Assembly: GCF_003860345.1 (NCBI RefSeq) | Contig: NZ_CP034179.1 | Span: forward strand, 3,952,001 to 4,016,000 | Source of the DNA: Caenibius tardaugens NBRC 16725 | GTDB taxonomy: Bacteria > Pseudomonadota > Alphaproteobacteria > Sphingomonadales > Sphingomonadaceae | DNA length: 64,000 nt | Reading direction: 5' to 3' | Shown here: positions 52,278-60,946 of the stretch, piece by piece | Layout of the letters: every line of letters starts with the position of its first letter | Numbering within the stretch: the stretch's first letter is position 1 | Program-made: the position numbers and the translations under genes | The notes under the pieces: model-generated | What the model saw: the letters and a program-made list of their open reading frames with translations, nothing else | Told to the model about the DNA's origin: nothing | Database searches by the model: none

Positions 52278-52780
52278 GTAGCCTGCTGGTGCTGGGCGGT
52301 GCGCGTTCGGGTAAGAGCCACTATGCACAACATCGCGCCGAAGCCTTGCCCGGTGCGCTCGTCTATCTGGCGACGGCCCAGGCCTTCGACGAGGAAATGC
52401 GCGAACGGATCGCCTTGCACCGTGGCGAGCGCGGCCCACGCTGGTCAACCGTTGAGGCCCCGCTGGAGCTGGCGAAAGCGATTTCGGCATTTAGCTGGCC
52501 CGACACGGTGGTGCTTGTGGACTGCCTGACGCTTTGGGCATCCAACCTGCTACTGGCGGAACAGGATGTGGAGGCTGCCACGCAGGCTCTGATACGCGCC
52601 GTGGCGATGGCAGGCGGACCGGTCATCCTGGTCGCAAACGAAGTGGGGCTGGGCATTGTGCCCGACAACGCACTGGCTAGGCGCTTTCGCGATATCGCTG
52701 GCCGGATGAACCAAGCCTTAGCCCAAGCTGCCGATGGTGTTGTTTTCGTTGCCGCTGGACTGCCGTTGGCTTTGAAATAG
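52274..52780 (+). CDS. cobU: Bifunctional adenosylcobinamide kinase/guanylyltransferase CobU
   Basis: Activates adenosylcobinamide to the GDP form, 168 residues (CobU in Salmonella naming, CobP in Pseudomonas naming). The P-loop LGGARSGKSHYAQ is at residues 7-19; YLATAQAFDEEMRERIALHR holds the guanylylated His, and VLVDCLTLWASNLL and ANEVGLGIVPDNALARRFRD are signatures. It is the last gene of the cob operon and converges on hipA with a 13-base gap. Confidence 0.95.
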   Translation: MSSLLVLGGARSGKSHYAQHRAEALPGALVYLATAQAFDEEMRERIALHRGERGPRWSTVEAPLELAKAISAFSWPDTVVLVDCLTLWASNLLLAEQDVEAATQALIRAVAMAGGPVILVANEVGLGIVPDNALARRFRDIAGRMNQALAQAADGVVFVAAGLPLALK

Positions 52781-52793
52781 CGTCACAGCCTAT

Positions 52794-54059
52794 TCAATCA
52801 CGAAACCCCGGGTAGCAGAACGCACCTGCAATGAGGCCGCAGTCTTTCTCGCTGACGCCTCCGGATCGGGCAATCTCGTACCAGCGCTGACTGACACATT
52901 GCTCCATGTCGTGGACGATTGCCTCGGCTTGTGCATGGGGCAAAAGGAATCTCTGGCTTTGTGAACAGAGATTCGCCGCAGTTGCGATACGGCCAGCGTC
53001 ACCGATCGTCAGCGCAAGATCGCGCCGTTCCAGGCTAATGGGCGTCGTCGGTGTGAGGTCATAGGCCGGCGACAACCGCCAATCCTGGTCTCGGGCAAGG
53101 AGGGCATGGTTGCGCGGATGATCGTCGGAGTTCGAGATCAACGCATTATAGCACATTCGCCGGAACAGCTCTGGCGCGTCATGCTTCGGGTCCGCCGATG
53201 CCCGCCTGAGTTCTTCCGCAAGAAGAACATAGGACCAGCGATCTCGATCCCTGTGGCTGTCTTCCGTCCGGAGCAGGGTCAAGGCGCTTACCATGCGCGC
53301 GCGCTGATACCCGTCTTCGGTCTTGTCTCGGTCGAAGCGGCGGACCATCAGGACGTCGCGTCCTCCGGCAACCACCACCTTGCTCTGCGCGACATCGATG
53401 CCGCAGGCCCCCGCCAGCCTCAACATCGCATGCTCGACGCGCGCGCTGTTCCAGCGATCGTCCGCGCGGTTGAATTTCGCGACCCATAATGCGTCATGGT
53501 CTTCGACGACGGCTTTGGGGCGAGCACCACCCATTGATGTTCCGACGAGCAGCAATTCCTGAATTTGTTCGGCTTCGGCATCAACGGGCAATTCTTCGTC
53601 CGCGACAATGGCATCCGCGATCCGTTGCAGTTTTTCCAACGCAACGGTCTGATTGAAGTTACGTCTGGGGGCAGGGGGCTGTTGGTTGAACCCGAAACCA
53701 AGCGCACCCGCACGGTCATCGGCGGAATGGAGTAGATAGTCGAGTTCGCTCAGCTCGGCCTTGCCTGCATGCTTCTCGATGACACGCCGCCCCCAATAGT
53801 CGGGACCGGCATCGCGCAGCGCGCCAAAAACGCCCCGTAAGCCTGCCGTTTCATAGGTTTTTGCACCAAGCTTGAGCTCGACCGGATCGAATTCCACCGC
53901 ATTGGGGCGCGCGAGATAACTCCGCCCATAGACGAACCGGCCGATCACAGTACCGGCGCGATCGGTCTGCATCTGGAAACGGCCAGCGGTGACGGGCTCT
54001 GTCGAACCGGGAAGAGTGATGTAGACATAGCACTCACCATCCCTGGCTTCAGAAGTCAT
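52794..54059 (-). CDS. hipA: HipA-family serine/threonine kinase toxin
   Basis: Kinase toxin of a type II toxin-antitoxin pair, 421 residues. The HipA N-terminal domain (FVYGRSYLARPNAVEFDP) is followed by the kinase core: GTSMGGARPKAVVE (P-loop-like), LWVAKFNR (ATP-binding Lys), MVRRFDRDK, and the catalytic NALISNSDDHPRNHALL with the conserved Asp and Asn. LSPAYDLTPT supplies the metal-binding Asp. It overlaps the antitoxin gene by 11 bases. E. coli HipA phosphorylates GltX; the target here is not known. Confidence 0.94.
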   Translation of the reverse strand: MTSEARDGECYVYITLPGSTEPVTAGRFQMQTDRAGTVIGRFVYGRSYLARPNAVEFDPVELKLGAKTYETAGLRGVFGALRDAGPDYWGRRVIEKHAGKAELSELDYLLHSADDRAGALGFGFNQQPPAPRRNFNQTVALEKLQRIADAIVADEELPVDAEAEQIQELLLVGTSMGGARPKAVVEDHDALWVAKFNRADDRWNSARVEHAMLRLAGACGIDVAQSKVVVAGGRDVLMVRRFDRDKTEDGYQRARMVSALTLLRTEDSHRDRDRWSYVLLAEELRRASADPKHDAPELFRRMCYNALISNSDDHPRNHALLARDQDWRLSPAYDLTPTTPISLERRDLALTIGDAGRIATAANLCSQSQRFLLPHAQAEAIVHDMEQCVSQRWYEIARSGGVSEKDCGLIAGAFCYPGFRD

Positions 54060-54390
54060 TGCTCAGTCCCTGGCTCGGGCGTGCCCGTGACCGCTGCTTC
54101 GAGCGCGCGAGAATCAAGCCTTCCTGATCCAGCGATGGATCGGCCAAGCGCTCCATGCCGCCAAGAAGGTCGTAACTCCACAACAGGGCCGCATAGACGG
54201 CCATCGACGTCGTCGCCTTGCCACGCTCGGCATCGGCCACGGCACGTCGGCCTGATCCGATCTTCGCGGCGACCTCGTCTATTGTGAGGTTCCGGCGAAG
54301 CCGTGCCGTGCGTAGATCCTCGCCTAGGTGAGCGAGGGCCGACAGGATCGCATGGGGCGGCGCCGCAGAAAGGGCGTTGCGAGCAGGCAT
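54049..54390 (-). CDS. hipB: HipB-like XRE-family antitoxin
   Basis: A 113-residue DNA-binding antitoxin. The helix-turn-helix is LGEDLRTARLRRNLTIDEVAAKIGSGRRAVADAERGK (about residues 22-58 in two helical pairs), the Cro/CI type seen in HipB. The C-terminal tail is basic. It is first in the minus-strand operon with hipA. Several CTTGA-type repeats around its promoter are candidates for autoregulation. Confidence 0.9.
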   Translation of the reverse strand: MPARNALSAAPPHAILSALAHLGEDLRTARLRRNLTIDEVAAKIGSGRRAVADAERGKATTSMAVYAALLWSYDLLGGMERLADPSLDQEGLILARSKQRSRARPSQGLSNDF

Positions 54391-54432
54391 GATCGTTCAA
54401 GGGCCTCTAAAGGTCGATTATCTGCTTTCAAG

Positions 54433-54461
54433 GCTATATTGGCAAATTTGTAAAATGTCAA
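54433..54461 (-). promoter_or_regulatory. Sigma70-type promoter of hipBA
   Basis: On the minus strand TTGACA (54461 to 54456) and TATAGC (54438 to 54433) are separated by exactly 17 bases. The expected transcript starts at about 54427, 37 bases before the hipB ATG. Confidence 0.7.
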
Positions 54462-54472
54462 GATATGTGCCC

Positions 54473-54499
54473 TTGAGTGCCTTATATGGCATATATAAT
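54473..54499 (+). promoter_or_regulatory. Possible rightward promoter divergent from hipBA
   Basis: A perfect TATAAT lies at 54494-54499, with TTGAGT at 54473-54478 (15-base spacer) as a poor -35. It overlaps two of the HipB-like repeats, so the membrane protein gene on the right may be co-regulated with hipBA. Confidence 0.4.
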
Positions 54500-54597
54500 G
54501 CTCTTGAACGCACATTTATGAGGAGCTTCTACGCTCCCATTCGGGAGGTAGGCGTGGAGAGGAGGAGGAAATCGAAGATGAAGACCGGAGGCGCGCC

Positions 54598-55110
54598 ATG
54601 GGACAGGAATTCTTCGAGACAGCCCTCGCCGCCAGATTCCCTCTCTTCGATGTTGGTGCTATAGCTTACCCCGGAAAGGATCCGGCTATGGACCCGGTTA
54701 TCGAACCAGGCGAGGCATTGAGGGACGACGAGACCGTTCAGACGCAGCCACGTCCGCGTGCGTCCGCCTGGCTGTGGCGTCCATGGTACGCAAAGTCCTG
54801 GTGGGCTGGGATTGCGATCTATTGGGCGGGCATGGTTGATTCATTCTATTCACCCGCCCTGGACGAATTCTACACCAGCACGCTAGCCGGTTTCCTCAAC
54901 ATCGCCTTCTTCCCGCCGCTGGCGCTGATGGTGCTCGGTTTGGGATATGCGCGGGAATGGTTCGAGTGGAGCGATTGGGAGTTCGTCGAGCCGACGCACG
55001 AGCAGATGTTCCCCAAGCGCTCGGTCGGCGGGATGCGGGATCCCTATTCTGATCCGCTCGATCCACGTTCAGGCGCGTTGCATAGGCGACATTTCAACCG
55101 CCATCGCTGA
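54598..55110 (+). CDS. Putative membrane protein next to the transfer region
   Basis: A 170-residue frame starting after CGGAGG; an internal ATG at 54688 (MDPVIEPGEAL) also has a good site (GGAAAGGA) and would give 140 residues, so the start is uncertain. The product has a Trp-rich segment WLWRPWYAKSWWAGIAIYWAGMV and two hydrophobic stretches (about residues 73-90 and 100-125), then a polar tail DPYSDPLDPRSG. No family is recognised. A 28-codon frame with a strong GGAGGAGG site (54578-54664) overlaps its start and could be a leader peptide. The position between hipBA and traG suggests a plasmid backbone function. Confidence 0.6.
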   Translation: MGQEFFETALAARFPLFDVGAIAYPGKDPAMDPVIEPGEALRDDETVQTQPRPRASAWLWRPWYAKSWWAGIAIYWAGMVDSFYSPALDEFYTSTLAGFLNIAFFPPLALMVLGLGYAREWFEWSDWEFVEPTHEQMFPKRSVGGMRDPYSDPLDPRSGALHRRHFNRHR

Positions 55111-55115
55111 TCGGA

Positions 55116-58100
55116 TCATTTGTCTCGACGTTCTTTGAAGGTCGGGTCTCCGTCCTGCGGGCCATGTTCGAGATCGGTCGAGAAGTTTCCGCTTCGCAGC
55201 AGGGACGATTGTTCGATCGACGTCAGCGGGCCGGTGATATCCGCTGTGCCGCGACCGGAATCCGCCTGTTCGAGATAGCGGTTACGAAGACCGCGCTGTC
55301 CAAGAACCTGCTGGCCAAGTTCGCGCGAGAAGGCTTCAGCTGGGTCGTGTGATCGAGCAGCGGCGCGTTCAGCGGCGGCAATTGCCTCTCGCACATCGTA
55401 ATTGACGATATCGATATTCGCATTGGCTGTTTCCGAGGTCGTTCCCCGATCAGAGCTTTCGAAGCCCAGGTTCGCTCCAGCGCCGCCAGCAACAGAACTG
55501 CCAGATTGCTTTCCTGCATTGGTACCTGCCTTGCCAGGACCGGCGCGGCTGACCGACGCAGATATAGACGCACCGACATCGGTTCCCATGGATGTCTGAT
55601 CTTGAGCCAGCCGGTCGATGCTCCTCGTCCATCCCGTCTGCGCCATGATCGCCTGGACATCGCGCTGCAGCGTGTCGGCAACCTGCGGCTTCAGCCGCCA
55701 GTCGCCCTTGCGGTCCATCTCAAATCCGCCCCTGAGCCAGTTGGCCATGGCCGCATGACCTTCCGCACCACCGCCCAAGAAATGCTCGACCGTATCGGGA
55801 CCGGCCTGCTTGCCGGCCTCGAAGCGGGTGCTGGTGTCGTTGCGCGCCGACCTTTGAGAATTCGTGCTGCTCGAAACCAGCAGATCGTTATGGGCAAAAC
55901 TGAACCGCGCGGAACCGCCATTGGCGACAGCTCCGAGCTGGCTTTCGTTGATCAGCCCACCTTTCCACATCTGGGCGGCGGTCTCCGGCGTCAGGTTGAG
56001 GTTGAAATCGCCGTTCTGATCCATGGCGATCTGGCGCCTGGTCATGTTGATGCCATGCTCGCGCAGCAGGCCCTGCATCCGGGTCAGCCGCTCCTTGTCG
56101 ACGATGCCGGTCAAGCGGTCGTTGCGGGCGCGATCGGCGATCCCGCCGGCACCGCCCTCAGCCATATCGACCTGGTTCCCGGCGGTTCGGCTCAGTGCCT
56201 GGATGAAGCTGTCGAGACGGGCGGCCTCCCGCGTCGAGGTGCCGGCAGCGGCCGCGCCTTGGGCAAAGCCAAAGTTCTCCGACTGGCGCCGTTCCTCGCC
56301 GATGCGGGCGGCGCTGCGCGTCCCGCCAGTTCCGACCTCGCGCTGGGCGTCGAGCTTGCCGGCCCGTTCGGCCACGTCGTAGCGTGCTGTCTCGCGGGTC
56401 CGTCCATAGACGCTGGAGCCTTCACGCGCCGTTTCGGCTGTGGCGCCGTCGGCGGTGCCAAGCTGGGTCGCGGCGTTGTAGGTTTCCAGGGCGTGCATCA
56501 CCTGAGCCTCGTTTCGACCGGTCGCGCGGGAAAGCTGGGTGATGGCCGAAGAGCGCGCTTCGCCCGACAGCGCATTGATGAACGAAACCCGCCTGCTGGT
56601 CTCGCCGACCGAGAGACCGAGCATTGCGGCGGCACCCCGCTGACCCTCGTTGCCGCCGGTGCGCCAGGCCTGCTCGGTCGCGACATTGCCGCGCTCGACT
56701 TGGGCGACCCGATCACCGGCATAGTCCCGCCGCCCTTCCATCGCGCCGACCTGAATCTGGGCACCAGTCAGATCGTTCCTGAGCATTGCTTCCTGATCGA
56801 AGGCGTTGGCGGTAAGCTTGGCGAAGGTCGGGTCGGCCGCCGCATCGCCGATCACGCCCGATGCCTTGAGCTGGGCATCCTGCGGCGAATAGCCATTCCG
56901 CTCAAAATGCCGGGCGGCGCCCTGCAACATCATCCCGTAGGCGCGCTCGTCGCCGAACGCCTTCCACTGCACCATGTTCTGCGCGAACGAGGCAAAGGCC
57001 CGCTCGCCGGCCTGGCCCTGCCCAAAATAGGTCGTGCCAAGCGACCTGAGCGCATCCTTCTCGGCAAAGTTATGGATCGCCGAGGTCATTGCATTGGCGC
57101 GCACCGCCTTTGCCGTCGCCGGGTCGCTCAGATCGCGGCCATTCAGCGCTGGAGAGAGCCCGCCCAGTTCGCGCGCAGCATCGGTCGCGCCCAGACCGAA
57201 CGCCGGGATGCCGGGCGCGCCGCCGCCCTGTTCGCCGATGACCGCGCCCGCCGCTCCGAATGCCCGATTGGTCCCGAATGAGGACCGCTCGCCAAAATCG
57301 CCGAAGCTGGTGGCCGCGCTGCGCCTTGCAAGCGTGCCGGCGGCCGAGGCCTGGGATTCGAGCGCCGAGGCATAGCCTTCGCGGGTCGCCAATGGCGCGG
57401 CGGCGGCAACGCCCTGACCCTGCTCCTGAAGCGCCCCGCCGGTGAAGCTGGAAAAGACATTGCCCGAGAAGCGGAACACGGTGAACACGAAGGCCCCGGC
57501 AAGGCCCGCCGCCGCCGTGCGGAAGCTGCCGAAGATGGCGAGCGCCTTCATCGCCGAGGAGGGCGCCAGCATCCAGGCATTGGCCGCCACAGAATTCGAT
57601 CGCATCTCGGAGAGTACGTCCATCGCCCGGCCGAGCGTCAACTGGTAGATGCCGGCATCGATCACGCCCCACAATGCCACGAACACGAACAGCCCCAGCG
57701 CGAAACTCGCCACGCGCAGGTTGATCGGGGTCAGGATGAACAGCAGCGCGATCGGCACCATGAACAGCATGATGCCGAAGACGGTAGCACGGATCGTCGG
57801 CATCCATTCATTGGCGACCGACATGGTGGCAAGCCCGTTCGAGATGATCGCGCGGTTCGCCATGACGCGTGCGGCTGATGCGGGACTGTCCTCGAACAGG
57901 ACATCGCCGACGGTATTGCCGAGCAATATGTCGGTCATGAAGGCCTGGAGCGAGAGCGGGGTTCCCATCATCATCTGGCCCATTTCTCCAAGATGCGAGC
58001 GGCAACGCGAGAGCTGCGAGGCATTGGTCACGTCATAGCCGGTGCGCTGGCAGACCTGGGTCGTATAGCCGTCGAACAGGGTCGGATCGGACAGACGCGA

Positions 58101-58856
58101 CTGGATGCTGTCCCAGGCCTCCTGGCAACTGACCGTGGCGCCGCCCTTGTTGGCAGCGGTATAGACCGTGCTGAAGGTCGCCGGCCCGGCCATCGCGGCA
58201 AAGGAGGCGGGCAGGTCGGTGCTGGTGCGGAAGAGTTGGTCGTCATCGACACCGTAGGCCGGTGAGACCCGCGCCACCGGATAACATTGCCGGACATAGT
58301 CCTTGATCGTCGCGTCGAGGAAGGTGTCGGTCATCGGTCCGCGCGGGGAGACGGCGTTCAAAAACAGGTCGAAGCTGTGGCCGCCCGCGCCAAATTCCAG
58401 CTTGGCATTGGGATCGAGCGTATTGTCGTCGATGATCTCGGCGAGCGAGCGCTCCATGAGATTGGTGACGCCCGCAACCAGTACGAGCAGGTTGGGCACG
58501 CCGCCGACCGGCTGATAGGCATTGCGTACCCGGTCATAGACATGGACGGTGCCGGTCGTGGCGACGAGGCCGGTGAACAGGCCGATCCCAACCAGCATCT
58601 GGAAACCGAACGCGACGATCCCCATGCCCTGGCCGCGAATGACGGCGAGTATTGCCCCCAATGACATGCCGACCACCGCGATGATCAGCACCAGCGTTTC
58701 GTAGCGGTGATCGGCAAAGATCATGGAGACCAGACGGAAGGCGTCGACTGTCTCGGCAAAGCCGTCATAGGTGTGAAAACTGGTATCCACGGCCCATGCG
58801 GGCGCGGCGACAAGGCCAAGCGGAAGGGCGAGGAGCGAACGCAAGCGAAGACGCAT
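55116..58856 (-). CDS. traG: F-type conjugal transfer protein TraG
   Basis: Inner-membrane mating-pair stabilisation and entry-exclusion protein, 1246 residues. The start at 58856 is chosen for GGAAAG upstream and the signal-like MRLRLRSLLALPLGLVAAPAWA. The N-terminal TraG domain (about residues 25-480) has several TM segments, including VLIIAVVGMSLGAILAV and the 380-470 region. The rest is a long periplasmic/cytoplasmic domain rich in Ala, Gly, Gln and Arg. Length is close to F TraG (about 940) plus an extended C-terminus. Confidence 0.9.
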   Translation of the reverse strand: MRLRLRSLLALPLGLVAAPAWAVDTSFHTYDGFAETVDAFRLVSMIFADHRYETLVLIIAVVGMSLGAILAVIRGQGMGIVAFGFQMLVGIGLFTGLVATTGTVHVYDRVRNAYQPVGGVPNLLVLVAGVTNLMERSLAEIIDDNTLDPNAKLEFGAGGHSFDLFLNAVSPRGPMTDTFLDATIKDYVRQCYPVARVSPAYGVDDDQLFRTSTDLPASFAAMAGPATFSTVYTAANKGGATVSCQEAWDSIQSRLSDPTLFDGYTTQVCQRTGYDVTNASQLSRCRSHLGEMGQMMMGTPLSLQAFMTDILLGNTVGDVLFEDSPASAARVMANRAIISNGLATMSVANEWMPTIRATVFGIMLFMVPIALLFILTPINLRVASFALGLFVFVALWGVIDAGIYQLTLGRAMDVLSEMRSNSVAANAWMLAPSSAMKALAIFGSFRTAAAGLAGAFVFTVFRFSGNVFSSFTGGALQEQGQGVAAAAPLATREGYASALESQASAAGTLARRSAATSFGDFGERSSFGTNRAFGAAGAVIGEQGGGAPGIPAFGLGATDAARELGGLSPALNGRDLSDPATAKAVRANAMTSAIHNFAEKDALRSLGTTYFGQGQAGERAFASFAQNMVQWKAFGDERAYGMMLQGAARHFERNGYSPQDAQLKASGVIGDAAADPTFAKLTANAFDQEAMLRNDLTGAQIQVGAMEGRRDYAGDRVAQVERGNVATEQAWRTGGNEGQRGAAAMLGLSVGETSRRVSFINALSGEARSSAITQLSRATGRNEAQVMHALETYNAATQLGTADGATAETAREGSSVYGRTRETARYDVAERAGKLDAQREVGTGGTRSAARIGEERRQSENFGFAQGAAAAGTSTREAARLDSFIQALSRTAGNQVDMAEGGAGGIADRARNDRLTGIVDKERLTRMQGLLREHGINMTRRQIAMDQNGDFNLNLTPETAAQMWKGGLINESQLGAVANGGSARFSFAHNDLLVSSSTNSQRSARNDTSTRFEAGKQAGPDTVEHFLGGGAEGHAAMANWLRGGFEMDRKGDWRLKPQVADTLQRDVQAIMAQTGWTRSIDRLAQDQTSMGTDVGASISASVSRAGPGKAGTNAGKQSGSSVAGGAGANLGFESSDRGTTSETANANIDIVNYDVREAIAAAERAAARSHDPAEAFSRELGQQVLGQRGLRNRYLEQADSGRGTADITGPLTSIEQSSLLRSGNFSTDLEHGPQDGDPTFKERRDK

Positions 58857-58872
58857 GGCGGGTCTTTCCGGT

Positions 58873-60294
58873 TCAGTGATTCGGGTTGGCGGCGGTGCCC
58901 TGGGCATCGCGGGCGTCATGGTCGCGCTGGCGCAGCAGCCCGGCATAGTTGGCCGAGAGATTGGCGGCGCCTAGTGCTGCGAGATAGCTCTGGCGCATCT
59001 GCGCACGCTGGCGCAGCACCTCCTCTCGCAGGTCGCGCAACTGCTCGATGCCCTTGGTCAGGATGCGGGTCTGACAGACATTGGCGTTGCCGGCATCGGC
59101 CGCGCCCGCCGCGCTTGCGCCGCGCTCGGCATTGCCGATGGCGAAGTCGATCGAGCGGGTGAGGTCGTTGAGCATCTGATAGGCGAGCGTCAGCGCCACC
59201 AGCTCGTCGGTATCGCCGATCACTGAATCGGGCACGCCTTGCCGGACGCCCCACTCGAGCATGCGGTAGACCGGCAGCGTGCGGACATTGGCGACGAACT
59301 GCTTTTCTTCGGCGGTGAGCGCGGCGCGGGTGCGGATCTTGGTTGCGATCGACTGCATCCGGTCGCGGGCGAGTTCGAGCGCGCCCTTGCCGTTATCTGT
59401 CGAGCAGTCGGCGCCGGTAGCCGGGATATTGAGCGCGCGGCGCTGGACCTTGCCGGTCAGGAAATCGTCCGAGCTTTCGGTATCCTGGCGCGGGCAGGCG
59501 GGGATCGCGGAAAACAGCGGCACCTTGTCGGTCGGGTCCCAGCGCATGTAGACATCGCCGACCCGGGCCCGCATCACGTTTGCCCAGTCGCCCGCGCCGA
59601 CGCGCGTCGCGGCGTGGGCAAGCAGCGAGCCGGTGCGGAAGATGTCGGTCACCTCGGCCGGGCAGTTGGCGAGCGCGTCGCGCAGATCCTCGGTCGGATT
59701 GTTCTGGTTGGCCTGAATCTTTTCGCGGGACTGCTGGTAGCTCTTGGCGAAGCCTGCCTTGACCGACTTGTAGCCGGTCATCTCCTCGATGATGCCGGAC
59801 ATGTTGTCGTCGCCCTTGGCGATCTGGACCATGCGGTTGGCAAGACGGCAATCGTTGACCTGGATCGAGTTGAGGAAATTGGTCGCCGCCTCCATCTTCG
59901 AGATGATGTTGCCCATCTTCTCGTCCAAGGTTTCGAGGAGATACTGGAAGGCGACGGCGGGCGCGGCCTGAAGGATGCTCTCCAATTTCTGGACGAGATA
60001 GTCGGGATCGAGGAACGACATGCCGCCGAGGAACATGTCGATGCCGCCGCAGCCGGCTTTCACCTTGGGCAGGCTGAGGCTCATCAGATAGTCGTTATGG
60101 ACATCGACCCGGCCCGACATGCCGCCCGCCGTCACATAGCCGCGGGTCTGGTCCTGGAATGAGCCTGGCGAAGTATAGGTGACATTGTCGAACCAGCTTT
60201 CCGCCCAGCTCTGGGCATGGGCGGGAGCGGTTGTCCCGCAGGCTGCGAGACCAGCGCAGGCAAGAGTGATCAGGCGGGCTTTGACCGGGCGCAT
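58873..60294 (-). CDS. traH: F-type conjugal transfer protein TraH
   Basis: Outer-membrane/periplasmic pilus assembly protein, 473 residues. It has an N-terminal signal (MRPVKARLITLACAGLAACG; LAAC resembles a lipobox but SPI cleavage after HAHA-type AHA is also possible). GSFQDQTRGYVTAGGMSGRV, CGGIDMFLGGMSFL and NDCRLANRMVQIAKG are TraH-like segments. The stop is 17 bases before traG. It acts with TraF and TraG in pilus extension and mating-pair formation. Confidence 0.9.
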   Translation of the reverse strand: MRPVKARLITLACAGLAACGTTAPAHAQSWAESWFDNVTYTSPGSFQDQTRGYVTAGGMSGRVDVHNDYLMSLSLPKVKAGCGGIDMFLGGMSFLDPDYLVQKLESILQAAPAVAFQYLLETLDEKMGNIISKMEAATNFLNSIQVNDCRLANRMVQIAKGDDNMSGIIEEMTGYKSVKAGFAKSYQQSREKIQANQNNPTEDLRDALANCPAEVTDIFRTGSLLAHAATRVGAGDWANVMRARVGDVYMRWDPTDKVPLFSAIPACPRQDTESSDDFLTGKVQRRALNIPATGADCSTDNGKGALELARDRMQSIATKIRTRAALTAEEKQFVANVRTLPVYRMLEWGVRQGVPDSVIGDTDELVALTLAYQMLNDLTRSIDFAIGNAERGASAAGAADAGNANVCQTRILTKGIEQLRDLREEVLRQRAQMRQSYLAALGAANLSANYAGLLRQRDHDARDAQGTAANPNH

Positions 60295-60346
60295 GGCGGG
60301 CTTCCTTGCAGGTGAGGGGAAGGGAGAAGGAACTGGCCCGCCATGA

Positions 60347-60946
60347 TCAGTTCCTTTCCGTTTTGTTTGCCGGGCGAGGCGCTAGCCCCACGATCCCGGT
60401 GAATTTCGACAACGCCCGCACACCGACATCGGCGCGGACGCCGGTCAGCATCTTGGCCGCGAGATAGAGGTTGCGCGCGAGATTGGGGGCATGATCGGTG
60501 CCGATCGCAACCGGCACGACACGGTTCGAATCATCGATGGCACGAACCCAGGCGACCGGGTGGCCGACCCAGGGGAGCCCAAGTCGTCCCGACCGGAGCA
60601 TCGCCTCCTGACTGTCGAGCACGGCGACGTGCCAGCCATATTGGCGGGCCAGGCTATTCAGCTTGCTCCAGAGATCGGCGCAGGGCAGACAGCCGGGCGC
60701 CGACGACATCTCGACGATGAAGGCTGGACCTTGCCCGCGCAGGCTCGCGGCAAAATCAGGCGGGAACTCGCGCGTCACCGGCACGCGCGCGAGCCATGCC
60801 TGCATGTCGGGATTGCTGGCGACCGGATGGATCGCCGCGCGCATCGCCTCTTCACGGGTGACGGGTCGCGCCCATGCCGCGACGCCCGGCAGGACGGCGG
60901 CAGCCGCGAGCGCGAACGCGGCAGGCAGTCGCAACCGCCGAATCAT
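60347..60946 (-). CDS. trbB: TrbB-like thioredoxin-fold conjugation protein
   Basis: A 199-residue periplasmic protein with signal peptide and a thioredoxin-like active site APGCLPCADL (Cys86 and Cys89). It resembles the disulfide isomerase TrbB of F-type systems, which helps fold cysteine-rich TraH/TraN-type proteins. VAVLDSQEAMLRSGRLGLPWVGHPVAW supplies the cis-Pro region. Its start overlaps the traF stop by 4 bases. Confidence 0.78.
   Translation of the reverse strand: MIRRLRLPAAFALAAAAVLPGVAAWARPVTREEAMRAAIHPVASNPDMQAWLARVPVTREFPPDFAASLRGQGPAFIVEMSSAPGCLPCADLWSKLNSLARQYGWHVAVLDSQEAMLRSGRLGLPWVGHPVAWVRAIDDSNRVVPVAIGTDHAPNLARNLYLAAKMLTGVRADVGVRALSKFTGIVGLAPRPANKTERN

Larger units (their letters stand above)
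54395..54509. promoter_or_regulatory. Symmetric array of four operator-like repeats at hipBA promoter
   Basis: Four copies of a GCNCTTGAA-type motif are present: 54395-54404 and 54425-54434 in minus orientation, and 54469-54478 and 54500-54509 in plus orientation. The inner and outer pairs are both centred at about 54452. Spacings within pairs are 30 and 31 bases, close to three helical turns. The array brackets the hipB promoter, so it is the likely HipB binding region. Confidence 0.55.
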
